From contig CP093831.1 in assembly GCA_033063855.1 (NCBI GenBank), forward strand, positions 19,468,001-19,532,000: 64,000 bases of DNA, in the 5' to 3' direction. Below the pieces are notes generated by a model that saw only the letters and a list, made by a program, of their open reading frames with translations, made no database searches and had not been told where the DNA came from. Origin of the DNA: Smittia aterrima (taxonomy: Eukaryota > Arthropoda > Insecta > Diptera > Chironomidae). Positions 49,092 to 61,682 of the stretch are shown here, in pieces. The stretch's first letter is position 1. Each line of letters opens with the position of its first letter. The position numbers and the translations under genes are program-made.

Positions 49092-52000
49092 TGTTTGTCG
49101 ACTGATTTTCCTGCAATTTACACGAAAACTCAATCATATTTCATCGCTATAATGTACCAATGCTACTTACGCTCACTTTCTCGACACTTCTTTTATTTTC
49201 TTGAGCTTATATCAATATCAAGCTTCGAAATGGTAAGATTTTCTCAATTCTAATTTGCCGATAGCGAATTCTGCTCAAGATATTTGAAATCGTCCAATTT
49301 TTGTAACACTGAAAACTTCTGCTTAATGTTTCATTACAATGTTTTACGGTCCATTCAATGTTTAAAGGTCCAATGATTCACTTCAATGTTTGAAAACAAT
49401 CCTTGGAAAATTCACGATTTGATATTTGATGGTGGTCAGATGGTCAGAGATCAATCCTGCAATTACTGAAAACAATTTTTATTCAAAAGAAAATCAAATA
49501 GTTTTAGATATAATTTTATTACTTGATTTATATTTTTCTTACACTCATAATTATAAGTAAGTAATATAATTAATTGATTGATGTTCAATATAATTTGATT
49601 AATTGAAGAAAAAATTTGATGATTTCTGTTTTGCTTCTTACAATCATTTCAACTTTTCCAATTGAAATATGATTTTTCGTCTTCTTCATTTTTCTTATAA
49701 AATTGTCGAGTTGCTCGCATTTTTTCACAATTAAGGTGCTTAAAACTTTGTTCGATATTAGTCATTCCTTTTTGATATCTCGTATTCGTGTCCAGTGTTC
49801 CGAATCTTATAACAGAAGAAATTAAAATGTATGAAATGCTTTTTCTCTTTATCGTTTAGTTAAACTTTATCCTTGAATTTGTGTTTGTAGAAAATGTTCT
49901 TCCATTTTGAGGTATTTCGTTATTTTGTGTTTAAATTCAATTTGAATTCGTTTTACGGCATTTTCAGTGTAACTTTCTGTGTTTTTCTTCAAAAAAAAGT
50001 TTGATTTCCATGCAGATTTTCTACAGAGATTGTTCTACATTGATTTAGTGATAAATTTCTCTTGTTTCTTGTACTGACTCAAAGGCAGCTTGTTTTGCAT
50101 TTGAACTGTATCTCTTTATATTTTCTTCGAAATGAAAGAAGTTTTAAGCAAATCTGAACTGAACCTCTGTTTATCCGGATGAGTTTGTCGCGCGCGCGTA
50201 TCTGCGAAAGAAATCGAAACTGCCCCGAGTGCAAAACATAAAAAGAAAACTTAAACACAAAGTTTTGATATTAAAATTATAATCATTTTGATATCATTGC
50301 TAATTCTTAGTCGTTAAAAAATATCGTCGATATTGCAATTCAAGGAAATTAAATGAATAAAAAATGTCTTACTTGAGAAGAAAATTGAATCTGGCTGTGA
50401 GTTTCAAACTCTCCAGCCTGGAATGACTTAAAAATTAGACACAAAAATTACGAATTATTCCTGTGTTTGCTACTGGAAGTTATGAAAATGATAATTATAA
50501 AAACAAAATCGTTTATCACTATCATCAACTAATAAATTAATATTGCAAGAAGGTGAAAGGAAAATTACTTTTAAATCAAGAACTGATTTGCTTGAACTAA
50601 ACGGCGTTGATGGGGAAATTCATAAATAATATCACTGATTCGCGATATATGAAAGCTCTGCTCTCGTTCGCAAAAGTTTCAGTGACATTACTGACAGTCA
50701 ACGCCCACCCGCTTTACTAAAAAGTTATTCTATTTCATCTTATGTAGTAAAATGCGTTTTTTTTTCTTATCTTGAAACATTCATATGCAAAGAGGTACAA
50801 TGAAATATTTTCTTCCTTCGTCCGTCTGCTGTACAAAAAGAAAGTTTCTTCTTCTCCTTAATATCCGCGCGATCAATATCTGTTCATCTCTTTCATCGAC
50901 AAATCTTAAGAAACTTTACATGAAGAAATGATTAATCTCTGAATTTTCTGCGATTAAAACTTTTTTGAATGAAAATTTAATTTTCTAAACGCTTTTCTCC
51001 TTACAACAATCATTTTATATGTTTCAATAAAGAGCTTTTTTAAAGTTACTACATTTATAAATTCGGACTTGTAGATATTTTCTCGCGATTGATGACGAAA
51101 ACTAAGTTTCAGAGGAATTTACAGTGCGGGAGGAAAATGATTTTCTGTTGTTTGCTGGGATATGTTAAGATAGCTTAAATTAATCGTGAACTCAACACGT
51201 TTTCGCTAAGAAATAAGTCTTAACTGAATTTAAATGTACTGTTAATGTGTTTGTCAATTAAATGGCACAAAGAAGTAAAATCATACAAAAAATTACTGCA
51301 TCTTGTCTATTTCTAGTTAGTTCTTTTGTATTTTACAGAGGTATATCGCGTTGCTCATCGTGTGAGGTTGTTGTTGGATAAGAATAGCGGTCAGAGCTGA
51401 GAGTATCAAGTGTAATCAAACAAATGCAAAGCATGAATTCATTGTCGGAGATAATGGGATTTTTTAGCGAGAGGATGGAGCGTTCAAAAATTATGTCACT
51501 CGACTTTTGAAAAGTCAATATTGTGAATAGCGCTATCATTGCAATTAAAAACTAATTGATGAGTATTAAGGAAGCTTCTTCAAGTGATTTCATTTAAGTA
51601 CGCTTCCTCTCGACGTATCAAAAGTTCAAGTGCTTCAAAAAATCTTTGGTTGCCGAAAAATAAAGTTCCTCAATCTCGAAAGTATTTTTCTAGAGTTCGC
51701 TCCTCAAGCAAACCCTAAATATTTTTTTTGTGTTTCCAGAATAATAATTTAATTAATAATGATCTAATCAGTTCTTAAAAATTCTTTTTTTCACACTTTA
51801 CTCAATTTGTTTAATTTTAAAAAATTAATAACATTAAAATAATTGTACGAATCACAGATTTTTTTCCATAAAAATTTAATCGTTTAGCTTTTTTGTAGAC
51901 ATTTTTCATCTCAATTTTCACATACTGAATTTTAAGCCGAAAAGTTTTCTTTAAATCAAATAAGGAACACAAATTTTAAACATAATTTTGTAAAATCATA

Positions 52001-53808
52001 AATTAAACTAAAAAAACTTTCTGATATGTCGACAAAGATTTTTTTTCTTCTTTCTTTTAAGTTAGAGCCTAAAATTTTCTTTTTTGAAATTCCTTTGAGC
52101 TTTGACACACAAAAATTCGTCTTACATTTTTCATTTTGCTTTATGGAAAAAGATCCAATGATTTGTATCTCTCGTGTTCATCGCGAGAGACAATTTGAAA
52201 TCCCGTTGCGTTGTTGTTGAGTGTAAAATAAGTAAAATCAAGAAAAGTTTTCCTTCCTTCATAGAGAGTTGAGCTTAACGAGCTTTTAAGCCACGAAAGC
52301 TCTTTCACTGAGCGCTCGATTCGCTGAACGTGTTCAGAATGACATTTTGATACGATTTCTTGTTGAGTTTTTCTTGTGAGAAAAATTGGAAAAGATCTAA
52401 CTACAATTTTGGCACAAAAATACATTATTTACAGTTTCTACTTCCTCCTGATGAACTTCTTATCGTAAATCGACAATTTTTTCTTCTTCTTGTAACACCA
52501 AAAAAAGTTTCAAGAGTTTTCAAATAATTTTTTTCTGCTTTAGGACGATTGTCCTGAAATCTATTTTGTCTAAACTTTGTGTGAATCACAGAATTTTCTT
52601 TCAAAAGTTGTTTTGGCCAAAAGTTTGCTTTCTGACTTTACAAGTTTGAGTGACAGAAAGCGAAGAGATTGAAAGTCGAGACGATTATTGAGCATTTAAA
52701 CAATTTTTTTTATGTTTGTTTGGCACAAAAGTTTCCAAAATATTTCGTTGAATTGAAATGATTGACATTTAAAACCCGTTGAGTGTTTACTGAATACTGA
52801 AGTCTATGGCACTGAAATCTTTCAGATAATTTGTACTCGCGAAATCGTTTCAAAAAAGTTATTTTGTGTCTCAACTCACAATCACTTCGTTTTCAGAAGA
52901 CAAATTGTAAGTAGTTGCAGTTAGATGTATATTATAAAGATATGGAAAAATTCGCTTTGCTTTTGAAGAAGAAATGATTTGCTTCAGAGGGACAGAAGGA
53001 TCTCCGTCTAAGTTAATTAATTTTTTATCATCTTTTGTACTTATTTGGTGAATCACTGAGTTCAAAAATTATAAAGAAATTTAAAATTATCTTCTTCTCA
53101 ACTGAAACTGTTTTAATACAAACGTTTTCTCTTAAAACTTTTACTTCTCATCATCGAAAAAGTCAGTGGCTCGCAACCCTCTCTTGTGATCCTTTAATGA
53201 AAGTTCGGGAGACTTCATGCTGATTTAAGAAGCTATCCAGCAAAGGTTGAGAACCACTTCTTTAAACATTTATAATTTATCGAAGGAAAAAATTTCGTAC
53301 GTGTTGAAAAAAGTTCTTTTCGATTAATTTCTTATACAATTCAACTTTGATGTGTTTACTTGATATGATGCAAAATTCAAAATGTATCGATTGATTTGAG
53401 AAGTTTCCCCTCTGATATTTTGTTTTTTTTCTTGCCCGCAAAGAGCTTGCAAAAAGGAAAAATTAAGAAAAATATTGCACGTTCGCCATAAATGCCTTAA
53501 TGCAAAACAATAAAGAAAACTGTGTTCACAAAGTCAATTCTTTCATCTAGAAAATGATAACACTTTAAAGTTTAAACACTTTCACGTTTGACGAAACACC
53601 GTTGCGCTTTCTCTCTCTTTCGAAAAGCATCTTTGTCCCGTTTAAATGCATATAAAGATATTTAACTTTACACATTTAAAATTGACTAAAAATAGAATTG
53701 TCTCTTCTTTCTTTTTCCATCTTCTTCCTTCGACGACGCTTCATCTCTTTCTTATGATGAATTCATTAGATAGAGCATTTGTAATTGCAATAAATGATTG
53801 CGTTTCTT
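49092..53808. other. Uba2 5' UTR, then about 4.6 kb with no recognised gene
   Basis: The first 100 bp hold the 5' UTR of Uba2 with its small intron. Beyond that I see no coding sequence. The part nearest 53.8 kb probably holds the 3' UTR of the last broad exon. The longest open frame (52141-52425, minus, 94 aa) has no family features. A short alternating CG stretch (GCGCGCGCG) lies near 50190. Confidence 0.5.
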
Positions 53809-54269
53809 TTATTGTGGTGTGCCGGGGGGTGTCTGCTCAAGTTTGGCTGGAAAGTGTATCCCGGAAGGTGGCTGTTCGACATCATATTTTCCAAATTCGG
53901 ATTCAAATTTAAACATATGAGGTCGTGGATGCTGCAGTACGTGAGGTCCAAGGACATTCTTGATGGCTGAGGTTTTTAAAAGACGCTTCAACATTCCACT
54001 TGAGCCACGATGCTGCAAGCTTTTATGTGTTGTCAGCGAATTTTTCGTACGATACCTTCGATGACAAAACTCGCATACGTAAAGAGTGTCAGACTGCTCA
54101 TGTTTGTCCTGGAAGTGTCGTTTTAGCGAGTAATAGCACGAGAAGGTGCGTCGGCAGTAGGGACACTCTTGAGGCTCATTTATTCCTCCTGAAGTTGGGG
54201 GAGGCATTCTTAGTTGCGTCACTGGATTGTGCTGCGTTGGTTCAAACTTCGGAGAACTCACACCGGCAC
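53809..54269 (-). CDS. br: broad alternative zinc-finger 3' exon (CPYCRRTF type)
   Basis: This terminal coding exon enters after TTATCTCTAATCAACAG at 54270 in phase 1 and encodes 153 residues up to TAA. It carries two C2H2 fingers: CPYCRRTFSCYYSLKRH...H, then CEFCHRRYRTKNSLTTH...H. The linker is the type seen in Broad-complex proteins, with the following block SSGMLKRLLKTSAIKNVLG. Broad is the early ecdysone-response transcription factor. Its shared BTB core is spliced to one of several finger exons, which sets DNA binding. This is the last finger exon in transcript order here. From memory it is the Z3- or Z2-type variant; the number needs an alignment. The tail is Pro- and His-rich (HVLQHPRPHMFKFE). 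Confidence 0.9.
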
Positions 54270-55655
54270 CTGTTGATTAGAGATAAAAATAGGGAATTCA
54301 AGACTTGAGTGATTTATTGTATTGACGGAAGAGTTGCCAGTGAAGAAATTCGATAAAAGTAAAGGAAAAGTAAATTTATAGAGTGAATTAGAAACGATAC
54401 TTTTGTTCATGATCTTTCAAATCTTTTAAACATTTTTTGTTTTCTTTTTCGCTTTTTTCTTATTTTATCAAATGCATAAATAGCTTTATGATTTGAATGA
54501 AAGCACAGGCGGCATTACAGCAAAGATGTGAAGATGCATGCAAGTGAAAAAGGTTTCGGAGTTTCAATGTGAAAGCTCACGACGAAAGCACAGAAAAGCT
54601 TAACAAAACATGCAAGATGCAAAAGAAATAATTACGAGGAAATTAAATTTAAATTTCCTTATAACCAATTCATTGAAGATTAGGCGAGCGTGAAATTTGT
54701 AATTTAGATAGAACGAGACAGTAGAAGCTTTAGCGGTTAAAGATTTTGAAGAATATTCGCATGCGTTCGATCGTAAACTACTTTAAAAGCTTTCGAACTT
54801 TACATAATTTACAATCGATCGCTTAACCTAAAAAAGTTTGTGCTTTTGCCTAAATAATCCGAAGAAGCTTTTTTGATTTTCCAAAAACAGTATAAAGAGA
54901 AAAGTTGAAAGTTTCAAAGCTACTCGAGGAAATAATGAAGAAAAATTAAAAATACCTACCTAACGTTATACGTCAAAAATTGCTTCAAAAGTAACATTTA
55001 CATGGTTCGTAAGGAATAAAAATCTATTTGTCTGTCGGTAATCGTTTGGAATCCGAAAAGGAATCTTTGTGATTTACATCGATAAAAAAACAATTAACAT
55101 CAAATACTTGAACGTCATATTTCATCTGTTTCAAATATCATCGCTCATGGGGGTTCATCCTAGTATCACATCATGAAAACAACACATTTAGGCATGCAAC
55201 ATCAGTTCGTTCTGTTCTTGGAAACATAAACAAATAATTAGAAAAGAAGAAATTTTCGGGTTGTTAAGAAGAAAGAGAAAGGAAAAGCTTTCGAGTGACA
55301 TTTGGTCAAATGAAAATGGAAAAACACAGATAAACAGTTAATAGCATAGACAACAATCTCAAAACTTAAAATGCTGATTCGAGGAAATTAAAATTTAAGT
55401 TTTAATGAAATAAGATAGTTCGATGATTCATCATAGAGATTTTCTTTCTTAAAAATTAAGCCAATTTAAACTGAAGAGAAATTAAAAACGTTTAATGATA
55501 GTTGTCGGAAGATGCATTTAAGTTTAAGACGAATCAATCGATTTTTAAATAGTCGCACTTATCCCACAACCCTTAACAAGATTCAACAAGAAGACAGTTA
55601 AAGTAGTTTAAAGTTTAGCTACGATAGTAGACGTTCTTGTGCATGAATCTACTTC
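54270..55655. other. broad intron / alternative 3' UTR sequence
   Basis: No coding sequence is seen. It lies between two alternative finger exons, so it is intron for the more distal isoform and possible 3' UTR for the proximal one. Confidence 0.55.
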
Positions 55656-56154
55656 AATCATCTAAATAAGACAGTTCCTGACTTATTGTCGCTTTTAGTT
55701 TACAAAATAACGGTTCACACACTAGAGTAGAGGCGGAAGTTGTTGTAGAAGAGTAGAAGTAACCAATAAACTAAAACAAGAAGTGTCAAGTACGAAAAGT
55801 TGGAGAGAAGATACAAAGGCGAAGAGTAGAAGAATATCTGATGTTGTTGTTCTCATGGCGTTGGTTCGTTAATTGTTTTTTGCTGATTCGATGAGTTGAC
55901 TTTTGAGCTTTTACATTATCAATTTTTTTTTATTTTTTATTTAAGAAGCATGATGCGAAGCTAGTTACTTCGGAAGAAGTATTTAGAGAGTAACTTAAAA
56001 ACATGAGGCGAAGAGAAAAGAGAATTTAGAGAAGAAGAAGAAGTGAAGAAAATGCTTTTGAGCTTTAGATATGCGAATAAGGCAAGAAGAAACTCTGATT
56101 TGATACTGTTTTGTTTGTTTTTTTGATTGATTGTTGTTTGATTTTGTTTAGCTA

Positions 56155-56355
56155 ACCTTGGCGAACGTGAAAATACGGGGCCATGACATGTTGGCGGTGA
56201 CAACATCTCATAAATTCATTATCAGTGTACGATAGCAAAGTTGACCAATAGGCAGTTGCGGTTGAATTATAATTATTTAATTGATAACTTATTTGTCTAG
56301 CAGGAGGCGAAGTTAGAGTTGAGTGCATTCTGGAGTCATTTTCACATTTGAGATC
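56155..56355 (-). other. 67-codon in-frame ORF directly after the stop of a broad finger exon
   Basis: Immediately after the TAG ending the finger exon at 56356, the same frame stays open for 67 codons to a second TAG at 56152-56154. It encodes a Ser/Thr/Asn/Tyr-rich peptide that begins DLKCENDSRMHSTLTSPP and ends CCHRQHVMAPYFHVRQG. The base after the first stop is G, not the C favoured in leaky stops. The preceding TTCTTTTAG resembles a 3' splice site, but its phase does not fit direct joining to the Broad core. It may be readthrough coding sequence, an extra exon or chance. Confidence 0.4.
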
Positions 56356-56585
56356 CTAAAAGAATTTGATATCCTTCATATCCAACTCTCCAGGTCTTGA
56401 CTTATGATAAGTGTAGATGTGCGTCATGAGCGAATTGCGCGAGCAATAAACCCTTTCGCAAATGATGCAACGGTATTCCTCTTGACGCTCCGCGTGCTTG
56501 TCCGCGATATGTCGCTTCAACGACGCTTTTGAGCACAATACTTTTCCACACAGTTGACACGAAAACAACTTCTTGGGCGAACAGC
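56356..56585 (-). CDS. br: broad alternative zinc-finger 3' exon (CQLCGKVL type), copy 1
   Basis: It enters after TTAATCTTATTCCAG in phase 1, reads GCSPKKLFSCQLCGK and encodes 75 residues before TAG. Two C2H2 fingers follow: CQLCGKVLCSKASLKRH...H and CIICERVYCSRNSLMTH...H, ending YHKSRPGELDMKDIKFF. This short exon looks like the Z4-type finger of Broad, from memory. The translated exon is identical to the one at 57682-57911, and the pair probably represents one real exon (see the gap entry). A 67-codon open frame continues past its stop. Confidence 0.88.
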
Positions 56586-56884
56586 CTGGAATAAGATTAA
56601 CGAAAAAATATTTCTCTGGTTTTCTCAGATATTGGTTTGTTGTTTGGTTTGTTTTAGAGACTAAATGCTTCTTTCCGACGACTTTCTTATTATTTTTGAT
56701 TAACAATTTCATTTTCTTTCTCTACTAACGAAAAAATATTTATTTGATCATCGACGAATAAAGTTGCAGCAAATATTTTTCATCAAAGGAAGTGTGCAAG
56801 ACTACACGTTTAAGGCTGTAAGATCAACAGATGATTAAAAGAGAGAAAGATCGAGAGGAATCACCGGAAGTCCTTCACGACTAA

Positions 56885-56984
56885 NNNNNNNNNNNNNNNN
56901 NNNNNNNNNNNNNNNNNNNNNNNNNNNNNNNNNNNNNNNNNNNNNNNNNNNNNNNNNNNNNNNNNNNNNNNNNNNNNNNNNNNN
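56885..56984. other. Assembly gap, 100 N
   Basis: Exactly 100 N, a common placeholder for a gap of unknown size. Both flanks are the same sequence, which suggests the scaffolder joined two overlapping or allelic contigs. Confidence 0.99.
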
Positions 56985-58210
56985 AATCATCTAAATAAGA
57001 CAGTTCCTGACTTATTGTCGCTTTTAGTTTACAAAATAACGGTTCACACACTAGAGTAGAGGCGGAAGTTGTTGTAGAAGAGTAGAAGTAACCAATAAAC
57101 TAAAACAAGAAGTGTCAAGTACGAAAAGTTGGAGAGAAGATACAAAGGCGAAGAGTAGAAGAATATCTGATGTTGTTGTTCTCATGGCGTTGGTTCGTTA
57201 ATTGTTTTTTGCTGATTCGATGAGTTGACTTTTGAGCTTTTACATTATCAATTTTTTTTTATTTTTTATTTAAGAAGCATGATGCGAAGCTAGTTACTTC
57301 GGAAGAAGTATTTAGAGAGTAAAAAAACATGAGGCGAAGAGAAAAGAGAATTTAGAGAAGAAGAAGAAGTGAAGAAAATGCTTTTGAGCTTTAGATATGC
57401 GAATAAGGCAAGAAGAAACTCTGATTTGATACTGTTTTGTTTGTTTTTTTGATTGATTGTTGTTTGATTTTGTTTAGCTAACCTTGGCGAACGTGAAAAT
57501 ACGGGGCCATGACATGTTGGCGGTGACAACATCTCATAAATTCATTATCAGTGTACGATAGCAAAGTTGACCAATAGGCAGTTGCGGTTGAATTATAATT
57601 ATTTAATTGATAACTTATTTGTCTAGCAGGAGGCGAAGTTAGAGTTGAGTGCATTCTGGAGTCATTTTCACATTTGAGATCCTAAAAGAATTTGATATCC
57701 TTCATATCCAACTCTCCAGGTCTTGACTTATGATAAGTGTAGATGTGCGTCATGAGCGAATTGCGCGAGCAATAAACCCTTTCGCAAATGATGCAACGGT
57801 ATTCCTCTTGACGCTCCGCGTGCTTGTCCGCGATATGTCGCTTCAACGACGCTTTTGAGCACAATACTTTTCCACACAGTTGACACGAAAACAACTTCTT
57901 GGGCGAACAGCCTGGAATAAGATTAACGAAAAAATATTTCTCTGGTTTTCTCAGATATTGGTTTGTTGTTTGGTTTGTTTTAGAGACTAAATGCTTCTTT
58001 CCGACGACTTTCTTATTATTTTTGATTAACAATTTCATTTTCTTTCTCTACTAACGAAAAAATATTTATTTGATCATCGACGAATAAAGTTGCAGCAAAT
58101 ATTTTTCATCAAAGGAAGTGTGCAAGACTACACGTTTAAGGCTGTAAGATCAACAGATGATTAAAAGAGAGAAAGATCGAGAGGAATCACCGGAAGTCCT
58201 TCACGACTAA
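56985..58210. repeat. Duplicated segment, copy 2, starting at an assembly gap
   Basis: Near-identical to 55656-56884, differing by a 3-bp deletion near 57320. It starts at the first base after the gap. Sequence beyond 58210 is not found after copy 1, because copy 1 stops at the gap. Confidence 0.93.
57682..57911 (-). CDS. br: broad alternative zinc-finger 3' exon (CQLCGKVL type), copy 2
   Basis: It has the same exon, phase, acceptor and protein as the copy at 56356-56585. The same 67-codon frame follows its stop (57481-57681). If the duplication is an assembly error, this and copy 1 are one exon. If it is real, the locus would have two interchangeable finger exons. Copy 2 has intact flanks towards the upstream broad exons and is the safer one to keep. 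Confidence 0.85.
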
Positions 58211-61200
58211 CACACAAAAAGGGAGTGAGACAGAAGGTGAGAAAGATAGAGAGAGAAAAAGAGGCTCGAGGATTTTACTAACTTTTTCAAATCTTTCCGT
58301 CGAAATTAGATGCACTTTCTTACTAAATTTAACATTTTTTTTTTAATTTTTATTCATGAATTTTATTATTCTTACGTTTCGATAAAAATATTCATTTTTC
58401 TGAATCCAACAAATTTTGTTTTGCTTTTCATGTTTAAAGATAAATAAATGAAAAATTTTAGAGCTCAATCTTATGAAAAAACTCTTAAAGTGTTGCATCT
58501 TAATATTCTATAGCCATCATAATCTTTGCAAATAGTTTTCATCCTTTCATCATTTTTCCGAAAAGAAAAATGATTTCCCTTAAACACAGAAAAAGAGTTT
58601 TGCGTGGTAGTTTTCATCAATTGCGCCACAATTTGGAAGAGATAGATTGAGAATGTCTTAATAGACAAGCGCAAAGATTCTTAAAATTCTTCAATGCGTG
58701 ACGAGATTTATGAAAACTCCCAACTCAAAGTTTGAAAGGTTTGTCTGACCTTCGTCAATCAATTTAAATCTTTTTCCTGTGATTTGCATTTGTTTAAGAT
58801 TATTCTGCTGTATCTTAACGTAAAGTTTCTGATTCTATGTTTGCTTTAGTTAAATGAATTTACTATCCATGTCTATTGTGTAATAGGATGTGTTTGATAT
58901 TAAAAACTCTTTCTTTACATGTTGATTTAATCTGAAAACATAGATGCTGTGTGTAGTTTGAATCTGATATCAATTAAACGATGTTGTATGATTCGCATAG
59001 ACTCGCTACATACATTTACATTACATAAAATATTATTTAGTTTAAAAACAGTGGAAACATAAATGATTCGTATATAGACTTCTTTTACAACTCTCTGCAA
59101 ATATTATCATACTAACAGAAGAGAATTGGATATTTTTTCATATAAAATGAAACAAACAGTTGATCCTCGTTTGCTTTCGTAAAAAAACTGGTAAATAAAA
59201 ATTTCGCTACAAAAATAACAATTGCATTCTATCGTTGCATTAAGTCTGAATCAATCTGTTGGATTTTATGACATCGTCGATGTTCACAATTCCTCCAATG
59301 TCAGTGATTCGATAAGCTCTCAAGCCTCAAGCATGATAAAATGCGTATTGGAAACGTTTAGAATAAGTTACGGAGAAAAACTTATGCTTCGATAGATTGC
59401 AAGCAAACAAAAATGTGATTAAAAACTAAATAAAATCTTTGAAAAGTTTATAGCCCAAAAAAAATAGTTGAAAAGTAAATCAAGTTAAGCTTCCTTTAAA
59501 TATCGACGACGTTGAGAGCTTTCTTGCCCATTAGATTCACGAATTTCATTAAGATTACTTGATTTCAATAAACATCATTTTTCATTTCAATTGTATAAGA
59601 GTTTTCCGCATTAAAAAATTTTGGTATTCAACGAATGTTTCAGACTTTCGAATTTCAAATTTTGGAGGCCAATTGTGTTCCGCTATCAATAATTCCGTAA
59701 TTTTAAATTAAATTATTCAATTCTCGCATTTTTTTCCTTAAATGGTTGACAAATTACTTCGTGAATTTTACTCCTTTAGCATTCGTGTTTTTAAATAGTA
59801 ATAATTTTGTTTCTTCTCAAAAATTCAGTCTTTTAGACGATCACAAATTCGTTAACAAAAATTCAAACGAAATCAAAACGAAAGTATAATTAATTTTTCA
59901 TATCCCCAAAAGGTTTTCTCTTAAAAAGATTTTTTGGAGCATTTTTTACAACTTGCTCATTGAAGTTCTTTTACAAATGCTTCATATCAGATCACATCCA
60001 TTTTCCTTAACTTTCCTTTTCTTGTTTTATATGCAGCCTAATCACATTTTTTAATACAATTGCGTATGTTTAGATATTAATTCAGCTTTGTTTAGAGCAA
60101 AACTTTTTTTAAATTTAAATCAAGTAACTTTCCACGTTTTATGTTTAGTCTTCTACATTTAATTGAATCATATGTAGAAAACTCAACGGAAATGTAAGAA
60201 AGCTGTTTCTTGATTGTTTTCTTAACCTGGCAAGAAATTTTCCTTAGATTTATAAGTACAAGGAGATGTCATAGTGTTCCGTGTTCCTTTACTTCTTCAT
60301 AATATCATTTTTTCCTTTACTTTACGTTCACGAGAACCTTCACAAGATTTAAAATAAATGCAACTATCTGTTTGTTGTAATAAATCAAGGAATTCCTACA
60401 TTTCATCTTTAAGGGATACCTTTAAGTATTTAAATGCCATTAAACTTGAAAATGCGTGGCTACGTCGAAAGTGTTTTGACGTATTCATAGTGAGAATGTA
60501 TGTTGGCAAGTTTATTATTTCTTCTTTGTCGCACATCACTTAAAAATCTGAATTGCTCTTCGCAACCTTCCTTGTACTCTTCTTGCAATTAATTATGTTT
60601 AGATAGCCTTGCTGTACAGCGTACAATTATTGAATGAAACTAAATCATAAAACTTATTTATGTACAATGAAAACATTTAGTTTTTCCATCGATTACAGTG
60701 TAATTATTGTCAATTATAGTTCTTTTTGAACAGAATTCTTTCGATCAAAATTCACACTTTTTCATGTTGAATGAGAAATCATAGTTAAGAGGCAAGCACG
60801 GCGCTTGCTGTAGACATAAATAAATTAAAGATTTAAGTTCAGAAAAATTAAAATTTTGGTTATGAAAACTTTCTTTTCGTGTTTCACATTAAAATGGTAT
60901 TCGATTTTAGCCTTCAATAGGAAAATTTGAGTGGAAAATGCGAGAGACATTTGTCAGGAGTTTGACTCAAACTCAAGCAAATTCCCTCAAGAAAAAATTA
61001 TCAATTTCTTCGTCAAAATGTTTCGAACCTATTTCGATTGTTTTAAATAATTTTTCGCAATAAATTTTGATTGAGTATTTAGCTAATAAACTAAAAAATT
61101 CAAACTAAAAACAAGAAAACATAAAAAATATATAAGTTTCTTTTAAATAAATCACAATTTAGGTAATTTTAAAAGCGTCTTTAGTAAAATAATGTTAGCA

Positions 61201-61323
61201 GTAAAATAATTTTTCTTTTTTGGGATCCATTCAATGCAACTACGATTAGGTAAGAGGTCCGTTAAAACTAAAATGTTAAAATGAAGAATAACATAAGAAA
61301 TAGTCGATAATCATTGATCCGCT
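58211..61323. other. broad intron / alternative 3' UTR sequence
   Basis: About 3.1 kb between two finger exons with no coding sequence seen. A purine-rich tract (GAGAGA and AGAAAG runs) lies at 58215-58265. Part of the rest is expected to be the 3' UTR of the exon ending at 61324. Confidence 0.55.
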
Positions 61324-61682
61324 TTAGATGAAGTCAAGTTTGGCAGCATTTTGCTGTGGAAGTTGCGACAAATGGTGTTGCGGCATGCTTTGAGCTGATG
61401 GATGTGCCGAATAGAGATGATGCTTCTGGCGACGGTGATAAATGCTTTTGTGATTATTCAAGCTATTCAGCGTGCGAAAGACTTTGTGACACAGATTACA
61501 AACGGCATTGTTCAGAGGCTGCAAATGCTGCTGCTCCTTGTGGCGCTTTAACGTCAGCTTCGTACTCAAAAGTTTTCCGCAAACATCACATCGATGGCAT
61601 GCGGTCAATGGCAGAGGCAACGATAGTCGATTTGACAAGATCCCTCCGCTGTCGCCATTGCCAGATCCATGATTTCCGATTC
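61324..61682 (-). CDS. br: broad alternative zinc-finger 3' exon (CDVCGKLL type)
   Basis: Two C2H2 fingers, CDVCGKLLSTKLTLKRH...H and CNLCHKVFRTLNSLNNH...H, are followed by a His/Gln/Ser-rich tail ending NAAKLDFI and TAA. This is a Broad-complex finger pair, Z2-type from memory. I place the acceptor at GGAAAAAG|GA (61683). It gives the phase 1 entry shared by the other finger exons, and it is the first AG after a stretch of roughly 175 nt with none. The exon then encodes 118 residues starting with a Gly/Ser/Asn-rich linker. If another acceptor is used, the N-terminal part of the exon would differ. Confidence 0.87.

Larger units (their letters stand above)
55656..56884. repeat. Duplicated segment, copy 1, ending at an assembly gap
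   Basis: These 1229 bp match 56985-58210 (1226 bp) almost base for base. The one difference I found is a 3-bp indel near 55993 (AGTAACTTAAAAAC against AGTAAAAAAAC). The copy ends exactly at the N run, and copy 2 begins exactly after it. It contains one whole broad zinc-finger exon. Confidence 0.93.

Noticed and set aside
52141..52425. 94-codon minus-strand ORF downstream of broad
   Set aside because: No domain or splice context; probably within 3' UTR or intergenic DNA.
55961..56206. 81-codon minus-strand ORF (and its 80-codon twin at 57290-57532)
   Set aside because: It overlaps the 67-codon extension in a different frame; its latter part is low-complexity Lys/Asn/Ser-rich AT sequence.
56356..57911. 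Two separate real broad exons of the same finger type
   Set aside because: The near-perfect copies end exactly at an N gap, so an assembly duplication is the simpler explanation.
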